Shown here piece after piece: positions 17,173 to 26,876 of a DNA stretch of 62,140 nucleotides. How positions within the stretch are numbered: position 1 is the stretch's first letter; the number at the start of each line of letters is the position of its first letter. The stretch is from Ruminococcus sp. (GTDB lineage: Bacteria > Bacillota > Clostridia > Oscillospirales > Ruminococcaceae): NCBI GenBank assembly GCA_017462565.1, contig JAFTQW010000031.1, positions 1 to 62,140 on the forward strand, in the 5' to 3' direction. The position numbers and the translations under genes were made by a program. The notes under the pieces are model-generated. The model searched no databases and was not told the origin of the DNA. It was given only the letters and a program-made list of their open reading frames with translations.

Positions 17173-19926
17173 ATGGATAAAGAAAAAGATTTCAGAGAAA
17201 TGGCAGAGAAAATGACGGCACAGCTTTCTCTTGATGAAAAAATTATGCTTCTTTCAACTCATCAGCATAGCGTTGAACGGCTTGGAATAGGCGAATTTTT
17301 CATAGGTCACGAGGTTGCCAGAGGTTTTGTCGGACGTGATAAAGAGCATTTTTCTACCGTTTTTCCACAACCGATCGGACTTGCAGGAACCTTCGATCGC
17401 AGACTTATGAACGAGCTTGGAGAAATTGCCGGAAATGAATGCCGTGCGTACTATAATGCGCAGAAAAACGGAATTCTCTGCGTCTGGGGACCAACTGTTG
17501 ATATGGAACGTGATCCTCGCTGGGGAAGAACAGAAGAAGCTTATGGTGAAGATGTTTTCCTTGCCGGAGAAATGACCGCATCATATACCCTTACAATGGC
17601 AGGCGAAAAAAACGGTTATCTGAAAACTATCCCTACACTAAAGCATTTTTGTGCAAATAATAACGAAAAAAATCGTGGCAGCAGCAATTCTTATCTTCCT
17701 TTGCGGCTTAAATACGAGTATTATTATGCCGCTTTTATGAATGCTGTTAAATTCGGCGGAGCAAAAAGCGTTATGACTGCTTATAACGAAATAAACGGAG
17801 TTCCGGCTCTCTGCAATCCGGAGCTGCAATCCATTCTTAAAGATAAATGGGGATTATGGTTTGTTGTAACTGACGGAGGAGATTTTTCACAGAATGTAAC
17901 TTCTCACGGCTGGTGTGAAAAGCATTCGGAAACTCTCGCAGAAGCTCTTGAAGCGGGATGCGATATAATGACCGATACCGACACAATCGTCCGAAACGCA
18001 GCAGAAAAAGCTCTTGAAGCAGGATTTATAACAGAAGCCGATATTGATAGATCAGTCTGCAATACTCTTTATGCCCGGATTAGGCTTGGACAGTTTTCAA
18101 ATGATTGTCCGCATGATAAAATTTCAAAGGACATAGTAGACAATGAGGAATCACGCCGTATTAATCTTCGTGCGTCGCTTGAACAAGTAGTACTTCTGAA
18201 AAATAACGGCATTCTGCCGCTTGAGAACAAATCAGGTAAAATAGCTGTTTTAGGCGCTGTGGCTGATGAAAGTCTCAGAGACTGGTATACAGGATACTAC
18301 CGTGACGCCATTTCCGTCGTTGACGGAATCAAAGCTGAATTTCCCGAATGTGAGATAGTTCATGACAGTCTCTGGGACATTGTTTGCATAAAAGCTTCAA
18401 ACGGAAAATATCTTTCAGTCAAAGAGGACGGAAACGTTTTGGCGGACGCGGATGCTGTTACAGATTCAGAATTGTTTGAACTTCAGGACTGGGGCGAAAA
18501 CTGGAAGAATCTTTTTTCGGTAAAATATCAGCGTTACATAAGAAATACTGACGGACAGCTTCGTCTGCATAATAGAACTATTTATGATTGGTTCACCCAT
18601 GAAACATTTAATTTTTATAAAGCTGACAACGGTTTTGTTATTGAAGAATTTCTCGGTCATCAGCGTATGAAATGCGGCGAATCAGGAACGCTCTCGTTTA
18701 TCAATCACAGAACAGTAATACCGGATACAGTTTTCAGCATTGAAATGGTCAGTGCGGGCAGGGAAAGAGCAAGAACAATTGCTGAAAGCTGTGATAAGGT
18801 TATTTACTGCACGGGAAATTATCCTGTTCAGGTCGCCAAGGAATGCTATGACCGACAGACTCTTGCGCTTAATATTCAGCCGGATATGGCTTCTTATATT
18901 CATAAAATAAATCCGAATACTGTGATGATTCTCGTTTCAAGCTATTCTTATTCAATAAATCGGGAAAATGAGGTGATACCGGCTATAATTTACACTACGC
19001 ACGCCGGAGCATTTCTTGGAAAAGCTGTTGCCATGACTTTAAGCGGAAGAAATAATCCTGCCGGACGTCTTGCAATGACGTGGTACAAAAGCGAGCTTGA
19101 TCTTCCGGATATTATGGATTACGATATTGAAACTGCCGGAACAACATATATGTATTTTTCAGGAACTCCCCTTTATCCTTTCGGATACGGACTTTCCTAT
19201 TCTACGTTTGAATATGAAAATCTTGAAGTTATTCAGAATAATGACGGCAGAATATCGGCTTCGATAATAGTTAAAAACGCTTCTGATATTGAGGGAGACG
19301 AAGTGGTTCAGCTTTATTTTACTGTAAAGGATTCGTCCGTGAAGCGTCCCATAAAGAAACTCTGCGGATTTGAAAGAGTTCACATTGAAGCTGGCGCATC
19401 CGAAACGATTGTTATGGAGATTCCGGAGCATATTCTTCAGATATACGATCTTCACAGCGGCAAAATGCTTCTTGAGAGTGGTTCGTATATTTTTATGGCA
19501 GGCTCTTCGTCAGGCAATATAAAATTAACGGCAGAGCTTCAGATATCCGGTGAAAAAACAGCTTTAAGAGGTGATATCATTGAAGCTCAAAGCTGTGATT
19601 TCAGCTCATGCATACGAATTTTATATTCAAGAAAACTACGCCGTCATTATATAAAAACTCACGGCTGGAGTTCGCATACGGTTTACAAGGATGTTTGCTT
19701 TAATGGAAAAAATAAACTCTTGTTTTATGTATCGTCTGTTCTCGGAGATAATGTTTTACAGCTTAAAATTTCCGGCATAAAGCTTGAAACAAAAATAATT
19801 GCTTCTGAAAGCTATGATGATTTTTCGGAATATATAGTCGATCTTCCTAAGAATCTTCCCGTGATAGGAGATATAGAAATTGAATTGCCTGAATCAGCTG
19901 CTTTACTTGAAATAAAATTAATTTGA
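17173..19926 (+). CDS. GH3 beta-glucosidase-type enzyme with inserted beta-trefoil-like segment
   Basis: A 917-residue glycoside hydrolase family 3 protein without signal peptide, so probably cytoplasmic, acting on imported oligosaccharides. The N-terminal TIM-barrel shows GPTVDMERDPRWGRTEEAYG, LKHFCANNNE and the nucleophile Asp in VVTDGGDF (about 233). The second domain begins LRASLEQVVLLKNNGILPL. Between about residues 400 and 525 lies an insert beginning CIKASNGKYLSVKEDGNV, which looks like a fascin/beta-trefoil fold rather than a PA14 domain. The GH3 domain then resumes with LSGRNNPAGRLAMTWY and YPFGYGLSYSTFEY. A fibronectin-III-like domain follows, then an unusual 120-residue C-terminal extension with beta-sandwich character. 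Exact sugar specificity (glucosidase or xylosidase) is uncertain. Confidence 0.9.
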   Translation: MDKEKDFREMAEKMTAQLSLDEKIMLLSTHQHSVERLGIGEFFIGHEVARGFVGRDKEHFSTVFPQPIGLAGTFDRRLMNELGEIAGNECRAYYNAQKNGILCVWGPTVDMERDPRWGRTEEAYGEDVFLAGEMTASYTLTMAGEKNGYLKTIPTLKHFCANNNEKNRGSSNSYLPLRLKYEYYYAAFMNAVKFGGAKSVMTAYNEINGVPALCNPELQSILKDKWGLWFVVTDGGDFSQNVTSHGWCEKHSETLAEALEAGCDIMTDTDTIVRNAAEKALEAGFITEADIDRSVCNTLYARIRLGQFSNDCPHDKISKDIVDNEESRRINLRASLEQVVLLKNNGILPLENKSGKIAVLGAVADESLRDWYTGYYRDAISVVDGIKAEFPECEIVHDSLWDIVCIKASNGKYLSVKEDGNVLADADAVTDSELFELQDWGENWKNLFSVKYQRYIRNTDGQLRLHNRTIYDWFTHETFNFYKADNGFVIEEFLGHQRMKCGESGTLSFINHRTVIPDTVFSIEMVSAGRERARTIAESCDKVIYCTGNYPVQVAKECYDRQTLALNIQPDMASYIHKINPNTVMILVSSYSYSINRENEVIPAIIYTTHAGAFLGKAVAMTLSGRNNPAGRLAMTWYKSELDLPDIMDYDIETAGTTYMYFSGTPLYPFGYGLSYSTFEYENLEVIQNNDGRISASIIVKNASDIEGDEVVQLYFTVKDSSVKRPIKKLCGFERVHIEAGASETIVMEIPEHILQIYDLHSGKMLLESGSYIFMAGSSSGNIKLTAELQISGEKTALRGDIIEAQSCDFSSCIRILYSRKLRRHYIKTHGWSSHTVYKDVCFNGKNKLLFYVSSVLGDNVLQLKISGIKLETKIIASESYDDFSEYIVDLPKNLPVIGDIEIELPESAALLEIKLI

Positions 19927-19942
19927 TTCTTGTATTTTTACT

Positions 19943-19960
19943 TTGTTTAAATCTTGACAA
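19943..19960. promoter_or_regulatory. Candidate Rex operator
   Basis: TTGT and ACAA arms are separated by ten bases in the 18-bp window TTGTTTAAATCTTGACAA, and they overlap the -35 box of the aconitase promoter. Known Rex sites are 18-bp palindromes of the form TTGTGA...TCACAA, so length and arms fit while the inner positions match only partly. The rex gene itself is the last gene of this operon. Confidence 0.5.
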
Positions 19961-19982
19961 AGTGAAAAAAATAGTGTAAAAT
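19954..19982 (+). promoter_or_regulatory. Promoter of the acn-icd-rex operon
   Basis: TTGACA and TAAAAT separated by 17 bases lie 39 bases before the aconitase ATG. Confidence 0.85.
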
Positions 19983-20021
19983 ATATATGTATTTTTATAT
20001 GTATTGAAAGGAATGATTTCA

Positions 20022-21959
20022 ATGGGTTTAACTTTAACAGAAAAAATCCTCAAGGCTCACCTTGTCGACGGCGAATATGTGAAGGGTCAGGAGATCGGAA
20101 TCCGCATAGATCAGACTCTTACTCAGGACGCTACGGGTACTATGGCTTATCTTGAATTCGAGGCTATCGGAGTACCTCGTGTTAAAACGGAGCGCTCTGT
20201 TGCTTACATAGACCATAATACTCTCCAGAGCGGTTTTGAGAATGCTGATGACCATCGTTTTATCGGAAGTGTTGCTAAGAAGCACGGAATTTATTTTTCA
20301 CGTCCCGGAAACGGCATCTGTCATCAGGTTCATCTTGAGAGATTCGGAATCCCCGGAAAAACTCTCATCGGCTCAGACAGCCACACTCCTACCGGCGGCG
20401 GTATCGGTATGATAGCTATCGGCGCAGGCGGACTTGATGTTGCTGTTGCTATGGGCGGCGGTGCATATTACATTACCTGCCCGAAGGTCGTTAAGGTTGA
20501 ACTCACAGGAAAGCTTCAGCCATGGGTTGCCGCTAAAGACGTTATTCTTGAAGTTCTGAAAAGACTTTCTGTTAAAGGCGGCGTAGGAAAGGTTATCGAA
20601 TACTGCGGCGAAGGCGTTAAAACTCTCTCCGTTCCGGAGCGTGCAACTATCACAAACATGGGTGCGGAGCTTGGTGCAACAACTTCGATCTTCCCATCCG
20701 ATGAGATAACAAAGCAGTTTCTCAAGGCTCAGTGCCGTGAAGAAGTATGGACTCCTCTTGCAGCCGATGAAGACGCTGTATACGATGAAGAGCTTACAAT
20801 TAACCTCAGCGAACTTGTTCCGCTTGCAGCCTGTCCTCATTCTCCTGATAACGTTAAGAGCGTGGAAGAGATCGGCAGACTTAAAATTGATCAGGTATGT
20901 ATCGGTTCATGCACAAACTCTTCTCTCCTTGATATGCTCAAGGTAGCTTATATCCTCAAAGGAAAAACAGTTAACCCTGATGTTTCTCTTTCAATTGCTC
21001 CCGGTTCAAAGCAGGTTCTCAATATGCTTGCTCAGAACGGCGCATTATCCGACCTTATCGAAGCCGGTGCAAGAATCCTTGAAAGCGCTTGCGGTCCATG
21101 TATAGGAATGGGACAGTCACCGAATTCAAAGGGAATCTCGCTTCGTACATTCAACAGAAATTTTGAGGGACGTTCCGGAACAAAGGACGGACAGATCTAC
21201 CTTGTTTCACCTGAAATGGCTGCCGCTTCCGCTATCACAGGCTATCTTACAGATCCTCGTGAACTTGGCGATATGCCGGAATTCAAGCTTCCCGAAATCT
21301 TCTCTATCAACGATAATATGGTCGTTCCTCCTGCTTCTGTTGAGGAAATGGACAGCGTTGAGATCCTTCGTGGACCAAACATAAAGCCATATCCGGAAAC
21401 TGCTCCTCTTATGGATACTATTGACGCTCCTGTTTCTCTTAAAGTCGGCGACAATATCACAACTGACCATATCATGCCTGCCGGGGCAAAGATCCTTCCA
21501 CTTCGTTCAAACATTCCGAAGATCTCCCAGCACTGCTTTGCTGTATGCGATGAAAGCTTCCCTGAGAGAGCAAAATCACTTGGTAAGAGCATTATCGTAG
21601 GCGGTTCAAACTACGGACAGGGTTCATCCCGTGAACACGCTGCACTTGCTCCTCTTTATCTCGGAGTTAAGGCTGTTGTAGTTAAATCATTTGCTCGTAT
21701 CCATCGTGCAAACCTCATAAACGCAGGTATTCTTCCGCTTACATTTGTAAACGAAGCAGATTACGACCTCATCAATCAGGGGGACGAGCTTGTGCTTGCA
21801 GACGTACGCAAGGCTGTTGAAGAGGGAAAATCAGAGCTTACTCTTCTTGATAAAACAAACGGAAAGGAAATTCCGGTTCTCTGCGAGCTTTCCGGACGTA
21901 CAAAGGATATCATGCTTGCGGGCGGACTTCTTGACTATACAAGAGAATCCATGAAATAA
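20022..21959 (+). CDS. acn: Aconitate hydratase
   Basis: It interconverts citrate and isocitrate with a [4Fe-4S] cluster. The start is ATG 20022 (MGLTLTEKILKAHL) after GAAAGGAATG. The 645-residue protein has the cluster cysteines in CIGSCTNSS and CGPCIGMGQ, GSDSHTPTGGGIGMIAIGAG in domain 1, and the swivel-domain active-site segment GGSNYGQGSSREHAA. Length matches the shorter clostridial/mitochondrial-like form rather than 890-residue AcnA. It heads an operon with icd and rex, so it feeds the oxidative branch to 2-oxoglutarate for glutamate synthesis. Confidence 0.95.
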   Translation: MGLTLTEKILKAHLVDGEYVKGQEIGIRIDQTLTQDATGTMAYLEFEAIGVPRVKTERSVAYIDHNTLQSGFENADDHRFIGSVAKKHGIYFSRPGNGICHQVHLERFGIPGKTLIGSDSHTPTGGGIGMIAIGAGGLDVAVAMGGGAYYITCPKVVKVELTGKLQPWVAAKDVILEVLKRLSVKGGVGKVIEYCGEGVKTLSVPERATITNMGAELGATTSIFPSDEITKQFLKAQCREEVWTPLAADEDAVYDEELTINLSELVPLAACPHSPDNVKSVEEIGRLKIDQVCIGSCTNSSLLDMLKVAYILKGKTVNPDVSLSIAPGSKQVLNMLAQNGALSDLIEAGARILESACGPCIGMGQSPNSKGISLRTFNRNFEGRSGTKDGQIYLVSPEMAAASAITGYLTDPRELGDMPEFKLPEIFSINDNMVVPPASVEEMDSVEILRGPNIKPYPETAPLMDTIDAPVSLKVGDNITTDHIMPAGAKILPLRSNIPKISQHCFAVCDESFPERAKSLGKSIIVGGSNYGQGSSREHAALAPLYLGVKAVVVKSFARIHRANLINAGILPLTFVNEADYDLINQGDELVLADVRKAVEEGKSELTLLDKTNGKEIPVLCELSGRTKDIMLAGGLLDYTRESMK

Positions 21960-21979
21960 TTATAACAAGAGAGGTTTCT

Positions 21980-22534
21980 ATGGGAATATTCAGTAAAATA
22001 TTTAAAATGCGCAAATCATATTCTCCGGAAAACTTTTCTTACATTATTGAAATAGCTGAATTAATTTCAGAAAACGATTGTAATGTTGTAAAAAATCTTA
22101 CTAAATGTATTGATGATCCTTTTATTTATAGTGAGGGAATGAAAAACAGATTTCTTGAAAGAGGAATATGTGTTTCGCCAAAAGAAACAATCGATGTTGA
22201 TGAAATTTGCTGGATAGCGTTGATCGAAGAACTTTCTGATAATGGATTTTTATCTGAAATCGATTACAAATGTGATTTGGATGAATTTTTGTTTGCGATT
22301 AAAAAGCTAAAAAAATATCCTGTTATCGCCGATTCGGTTCAGATGATCAATATGCATCAAAGCGATGATGCTGAAACATGGATTGAAGCAATCAATATGG
22401 ATTTAAACGGTAAGGCATTCATTGGTATGATTGATATTGACAGCGATAGTTATGATATTATTATAGTTACTTCCGACGTGTATGAAAAAATCTCGGATAT
22501 TGCACGGATGAATGGACATAAAATTTTACCATAA
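21980..22534 (+). CDS. Hypothetical protein (DUF6630-like)
   Basis: A 184-residue acidic soluble protein, 20 bases after the aconitase stop with a GAGAGG ribosome site. It starts with a short basic helix (MGIFSKIFKMRKSY). The C-terminal half has WIALIEEL and a segment (AETWIEAINMDLNGKAFIG, then IDSDSYDIIIV) that resembles small uncharacterised DUF6630-type proteins; this resemblance is from memory and weak. No catalytic motif is visible. It sits inside a metabolic operon without an obvious link to it. Confidence 0.6.
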   Translation: MGIFSKIFKMRKSYSPENFSYIIEIAELISENDCNVVKNLTKCIDDPFIYSEGMKNRFLERGICVSPKETIDVDEICWIALIEELSDNGFLSEIDYKCDLDEFLFAIKKLKKYPVIADSVQMINMHQSDDAETWIEAINMDLNGKAFIGMIDIDSDSYDIIIVTSDVYEKISDIARMNGHKILP

Positions 22535-22568
22535 CAAGAATTTTCTGAAAATGGATTAAGGGATTTCA

Positions 22569-22982
22569 ATGATTGATCTTCAAACAATAAAAGATATCTT
22601 CAAAGATATTTTAAAAGATAAAGAAATATACCGCAGAAGAGAGGAAGATTTCAGCGATTTTCAGGAGAAAAAAGATTTTCTGAAGCAGTATCATCCGCTT
22701 GGATATAAAAAGGGGAGAAATACCGGAATTTTCCCGCTGATTCTTCCTCAGATCTTAGGTATAATTTTAGGACTTGCCTTGGCAAGACTTTTTAGATGCG
22801 GTTTTTCAGGCTATGTGATATTGGGTATATTATGCAGTCTGGTCTTGGGAACATGGAAAAATTATGAATATGACATAATGATGCTGAAATACGCCATACT
22901 CAGGAATATTATCATTGCTGTTCCGGTTGATGTATTTTTAGCTGTTTGTCTGGTGTTTCCCATATATGTGATCTCAAAGTAA
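22569..22982 (+). CDS. Small two-to-three-span membrane protein
   Basis: A 137-residue protein. The first 55 residues are charged and cytoplasmic (KDIFKDILKDKEIYRRREEDF). Three hydrophobic segments follow (about 56-74, 80-97, 113-134). No family recognised. It lies between the unknown gene and icd, 23 bases before icd, in the same transcription unit. Confidence 0.6.
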   Translation: MIDLQTIKDIFKDILKDKEIYRRREEDFSDFQEKKDFLKQYHPLGYKKGRNTGIFPLILPQILGIILGLALARLFRCGFSGYVILGILCSLVLGTWKNYEYDIMMLKYAILRNIIIAVPVDVFLAVCLVFPIYVISK

Positions 22983-23005
22983 ATATTTTCAGGAGGTAAA
23001 AACCG

Positions 23006-24217
23006 ATGGCAAAAATTATTATGAAAACTCCGCTCGTCGAAATGGACGGCGACGAAATGACAAGAATTCTCTGGAAATGGATCAAGGAAACTCTTCTCGA
23101 ACCATATGTGGAGCTTAATACGGAATACTACGATCTCGGACTCGATTACCGTGAAAAGACAAAAGATCAGGTTACTATTGATTCCGCAGAAGCTACAAAG
23201 AAGTACGGCGTTGCTGTAAAATGCGCAACTATTACTCCTAACGCAGCAAGAATGCCTGAATATAACCTTACTCAGATGTGGAAGTCACCTAACGGAACAA
23301 TCCGTGCAGCTCTTGACGGAACGGTATTCCGCACTCCTATCATTGTCAAGGGAATCGAGCCGTATATCCCTACATGGACAAAGCCTATAACTATCGCTCG
23401 TCACGCTTACGGCGATGTATATAAAAATACAGAAATGAAAGTTGCTCAGGGAAGCAAGGCGGAACTTGTTGTAACAGATAAAGACGGCAATGAAACTCGT
23501 GAGCTTATTCATGATTTTTCAAAGTGCGACGGTATTATTCAGGGACTTCATAATCTGGACGCAAGTATTGCCGGTTTTGCAAGAGCCTGCCTTAATTACG
23601 GTCTTGATCTGAAACAGGACGTATGGTTTGCAACAAAGGATACTATATCCAAGAAGTACGACCACAGATTCAAGGATATTTTCCAGGAAATTTACGATAA
23701 CGAATATAAAGAAAAATACGAAGCTGCCGGTATCGAGTATTTCTATACTCTTATTGATGATGCTGTTGCCCGTGTTATCCGTTCAAACGGAGGCTATATC
23801 TGGGCCTGCAAGAATTATGACGGCGACGTTATGTCAGATATGGTTTCAACGGCTTACGGAAGTCTTGCTATGATGACGTCTGTTCTTGTTTCTCCTGACG
23901 GAATTTATGAATATGAAGCTGCTCACGGCACCGTACAGCGTCATTATTACAAGTATCTCAAGGGCGAGGAAACATCGACAAACTCTGTTGCAACAATATT
24001 CGCATGGAGCGGCGCTCTTAGAAAAAGAGGAGAGCTTGACGGAAATAAGGAGCTTTGCGATTTTGCAGATAAACTCGAAAAGGCTACGATACAGACAATT
24101 GAAGAGGGCGTTATGACAGGTGATCTCTACCTTATTTCAAAGCTTGAGAATAAGAAAAAGGTTGATTCAAAATCGTTCCTTGACGAGATTAAGGTAAGAC
24201 TCGATAAATTAATGTAA
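23006..24217 (+). CDS. icd: NADP-dependent isocitrate dehydrogenase, eukaryotic-like type
   Basis: It oxidatively decarboxylates isocitrate to 2-oxoglutarate, reducing NADP. The 403-residue length and the opening [20 protein letters not shown] are those of the eukaryote-like dimeric class. Substrate-binding positions are seen in [20 protein letters not shown] and the metal-binding Asp residues in [12 protein letters not shown] and [10 protein letters not shown]. The coenzyme region [22 protein letters not shown] has the His/Arg pattern of NADP-specific members. AGGAGG precedes the ATG. Together with aconitase upstream it forms the oxidative half-cycle to glutamate. Confidence 0.96.
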   Translation: MAKIIMKTPLVEMDGDEMTRILWKWIKETLLEPYVELNTEYYDLGLDYREKTKDQVTIDSAEATKKYGVAVKCATITPNAARMPEYNLTQMWKSPNGTIRAALDGTVFRTPIIVKGIEPYIPTWTKPITIARHAYGDVYKNTEMKVAQGSKAELVVTDKDGNETRELIHDFSKCDGIIQGLHNLDASIAGFARACLNYGLDLKQDVWFATKDTISKKYDHRFKDIFQEIYDNEYKEKYEAAGIEYFYTLIDDAVARVIRSNGGYIWACKNYDGDVMSDMVSTAYGSLAMMTSVLVSPDGIYEYEAAHGTVQRHYYKYLKGEETSTNSVATIFAWSGALRKRGELDGNKELCDFADKLEKATIQTIEEGVMTGDLYLISKLENKKKVDSKSFLDEIKVRLDKLM

Positions 24218-24239
24218 TGATACAGAGAGAAGGCATATA

Positions 24240-24884
24240 ATGTCAAAAAACTCGATATCAAACTCAGTGATCAGAAGGCTGCCAAGATATTACAGATTTC
24301 TCGGTGAACTGAAAGACGAGGGATATGTTCGCATATCATCGAGGGAGTTATCTGAAAAAATGGGACTTACTGCTTCGCAGATTCGTCAGGATTTCAATTG
24401 TTTCGGCGAATTCGGACAGCAAGGCTATGGCTATAATGTAAGCGCATTGCGTGAGGAGATATGCAAGATACTCGGACTGGATAAGCTTACGCCGATGATT
24501 CTTCTTGGAGCAGGAAATCTCGGAAAAGCAATTGCTGCACATCTTGATTTCAGCAGCAAGGGTTTTGAGCTTATCGGAGCATTCGACGTTAATCCGGATT
24601 TGATCGGTAAAGAAATTGGCGATATAACGATAAAAAGTTCGGATGAGATAGAAAGCTTCTGTGCTGAGGTATCTCCGGTTGCAGCAATTTTGTGTATACC
24701 TACGTCTGAGGCGGAGCAGATGACGGAAAGGCTTATAAAATGTGGAATAAAGGCTTTCTGGAACTTTACTCATTATGATTTGAGAGCTTCTCATAAAGAG
24801 GCAGCAGTTGAAAACGTTCATCTCGGAGATAGTCTTACAACTTTGTCGTATAGACTGAATTCGATGAATGTTAATGATCAATGA
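24240..24884 (+). CDS. rex: Redox-sensing transcriptional repressor Rex
   Basis: A 214-residue dimeric repressor that binds DNA when NADH/NAD is low and is released by NADH. The N-terminal winged helix (ISNSVIRRLPRYYRFLGEL, SRELSEKMGLTASQIRQD, FGEFGQQGYGYNV) and the Rossmann domain with LLGAGNLGKAIAAH (about 88-101) are classical. It is the last gene of the acn-icd operon, and a Rex-like palindrome overlaps that operon's promoter, so autoregulation is likely. Other probable targets are the fermentative genes, including the fumC-hdr-flx-frd operon downstream. Confidence 0.96.
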   Translation: MSKNSISNSVIRRLPRYYRFLGELKDEGYVRISSRELSEKMGLTASQIRQDFNCFGEFGQQGYGYNVSALREEICKILGLDKLTPMILLGAGNLGKAIAAHLDFSSKGFELIGAFDVNPDLIGKEIGDITIKSSDEIESFCAEVSPVAAILCIPTSEAEQMTERLIKCGIKAFWNFTHYDLRASHKEAAVENVHLGDSLTTLSYRLNSMNVNDQ

Positions 24885-24897
24885 TAATTTTTGTATC

Positions 24898-24934
24898 AAA
24901 CTGCGGATGAATTTTTAAAGCACATCCGCAGTTT
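24898..24934 (+). terminator. Terminator after rex
   Basis: A perfect 12-bp stem (AAACTGCGGATG / CATCCGCAGTTT) with a 13-base loop follows the rex stop by 13 bases. The T tract is short. Confidence 0.75.
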
Positions 24935-25420
24935 CACATGAAATGAATGTGAATTTTTTATCAATCGCAAGACTGAGTTATTCCATATTGTATATTTTTA
25001 TATTCTATATCTATATATCATTATGTAAATTAATTATCATGAACTGATAAAAATCAATAAAGCGGTGAAAAAAGTCCTTTTCGGAAAAATACTCCGCTTT
25101 GCATAAATTCTGAAAACTAACGATAAATACAGATTTCTGCTTATTGATATTAATTACATTGCTGATAAAGGATCAAAGGAAAATATCAAATATCAGCACA
25201 GCTTGGAATATTAAAACTAATATGGTATAATTTAACATAATATTTTCAGATTTAGCGAATACAATTATAGTTAATTATATATTATTATATGAATAGCAAT
25301 ATTCTTAAACTGAATTTGAAATTATTCGGTCTTGCTGATATACTTATATTATGTAGTAAAATGCTGAAAATCAATAAAGCGATTTTTACAGAATAAACAA
25401 TTTTGGGAGTGGATATTACA
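24935..25420 (+). other. AT-rich non-coding region before fumC
   Basis: No reading frame is seen in this 486-base stretch. It contains a weak hairpin (AAAGCGG at 25059 and CCGCTTT at 25092), a strong promoter at 25203 with a 190-base untranslated leader, and a 15-base direct repeat AAAATCAATAAAGCG at 25050-25064 and 25367-25381, the second copy ending 39 bases before the fumC ATG. No known riboswitch was recognised. Confidence 0.6.
25203..25231 (+). promoter_or_regulatory. Promoter of the fumC-hdr-flx-frd operon
   Basis: TTGGAA and a perfect TATAAT are separated by 17 bases. The predicted start leaves an untranslated leader of about 180 bases. Confidence 0.75.
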
Positions 25421-26797
25421 ATGGAATACCGTATCGAACACGATTCTATGGGCGAAGTTAAAGTTCCTGCTGATAAGTACTGGGCTGCTCAGACAGAGCG
25501 CAGTCATGAGAATTTCCTTATTGGCGTTGGAATCGAAACAATGCCGAGAGAAATTACCCATGCGTTCGGAATTCTTAAAAAAGCGGCAGCTGTCGCTAAT
25601 CACAGCGTTAAACCTGAAAAAATGACTGATGAAAAGCTTTCTGCTATTTCAAAGGCGTGTGACGAGGTTATAAGCGGCTCTCTTAACGAGCATTTTCCTC
25701 TTGTCGTATGGCAGACCGGAAGCGGTACACAGTCTAATATGAACGCTAATGAGGTTATTGCAAACCGTGGAAATGAAATTGCCGGCTCAAAGCTGCTTCA
25801 TCCTAATGACGATATAAATATGAGTCAGTCCTCTAACGACACGTTCCCAACTGCTATGCATATTGCGGCAGTTATTGCGCTTGAGGATAAGGTTATTCCT
25901 GCTGTTGATACTCTTATTGATACGTTTAAGAGACTTGAGGACGAAAATGAAGGTATTGTTAAAAGCGGACGTACTCATCTTCAGGATGCTACTCCTATTA
26001 AATTTTCCCAGGAAATAAGCGGCTGGAGAGCTTCTCTCGAAAAAGACAGAAAAATGATACTTTCATCATGCGAAGAGCTTAAAGAACTTGCTCTCGGCGG
26101 AACAGCCGTTGGAACAGGACTTAACGCTCCGAAGGGATTTGCTGAAAAGGCAGCGGAGGCTATAAGCGAGCTTACGGGAAAGAATTTCGTTACTGCTCCT
26201 AATAAGTTCCACTCTCTTACTTCAAAGGACGAGATCGTATTTGCACATGGCGCTCTCAAAGCGCTTGCGGCTGATATGATGAAGATAGCGAACGATGTAA
26301 GATGGCTTGCATCCGGTCCTCGTGACGGCCTTGGAGAGATCTTTATTCCCGAAAACGAACCCGGTTCTTCAATAATGCCCGGAAAGGTAAATCCTACTCA
26401 GTGCGAACAGGTTACTATGGTTGCCGTACAGGTAATGGGTAATGATGTTGCAGTTGGTATGGCTGCCTCACAGGGAAACTTCGAGCTTAACGTGTTTATG
26501 CCTGTATGCGCATATAATTTCCTCCAGTCTGCAAGACTTCTTTCTGAGTCCATTCTTTCTTTCAATAAGAACTGCGCTGTGGGAATCAAGGCTAATAAAG
26601 AAAAAATGCACCATAATCTTCATAACTCTCTTATGCTTGTTACAGCTCTTAATCCATATATCGGATACGAGAATGCTGCGAAGACAGCAAAAAAAGCATT
26701 TAAGGATAATATTTCTCTTAAAGAAGCCTGCGTTGAGCTTGGATTCCTCAGCGAGGAGAAGTTTGACGAGGTTTTCCATCCCGAAGAAATGGTTTAA
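25421..26797 (+). CDS. fumC: Fumarate hydratase class II
   Basis: It interconverts malate and fumarate without an iron-sulfur cluster. The start is ATG 25421 (MEYRIEHDSMGEVKVP). The 458-residue protein shows the fumarase/aspartase signatures TGSGTQSNMNANEVIANRG, NMSQSSNDTFPTAMH, GRTHLQDATPI, GGTAVGTGLN and the active-site loop PGSSIMPGKVNPTQCEQ. It is first in the operon with the Hdr-Flx-fumarate reductase genes, so in the cell it most likely runs toward fumarate to feed that reductase. Confidence 0.96.
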   Translation: MEYRIEHDSMGEVKVPADKYWAAQTERSHENFLIGVGIETMPREITHAFGILKKAAAVANHSVKPEKMTDEKLSAISKACDEVISGSLNEHFPLVVWQTGSGTQSNMNANEVIANRGNEIAGSKLLHPNDDINMSQSSNDTFPTAMHIAAVIALEDKVIPAVDTLIDTFKRLEDENEGIVKSGRTHLQDATPIKFSQEISGWRASLEKDRKMILSSCEELKELALGGTAVGTGLNAPKGFAEKAAEAISELTGKNFVTAPNKFHSLTSKDEIVFAHGALKALAADMMKIANDVRWLASGPRDGLGEIFIPENEPGSSIMPGKVNPTQCEQVTMVAVQVMGNDVAVGMAASQGNFELNVFMPVCAYNFLQSARLLSESILSFNKNCAVGIKANKEKMHHNLHNSLMLVTALNPYIGYENAAKTAKKAFKDNISLKEACVELGFLSEEKFDEVFHPEEMV

Positions 26798-26876
26798 AAA
26801 TCTTTAGCAACAGATGATGTATGTATTGTGTTATTGGTATAGATTTTAAGATATTCACACGAAAGGAAGCGTACTT

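Noticed and set aside
24348-24899. 183-codon frame antisense to rex
   Set aside because: It lies wholly opposite a well-conserved rex gene and shows no protein-like motif or ribosome site.
24935-25420. Metabolite riboswitch before fumC
   Set aside because: The region is very AT-rich and no known riboswitch core or good terminator/antiterminator pair was recognised; kept only as a non-coding leader.
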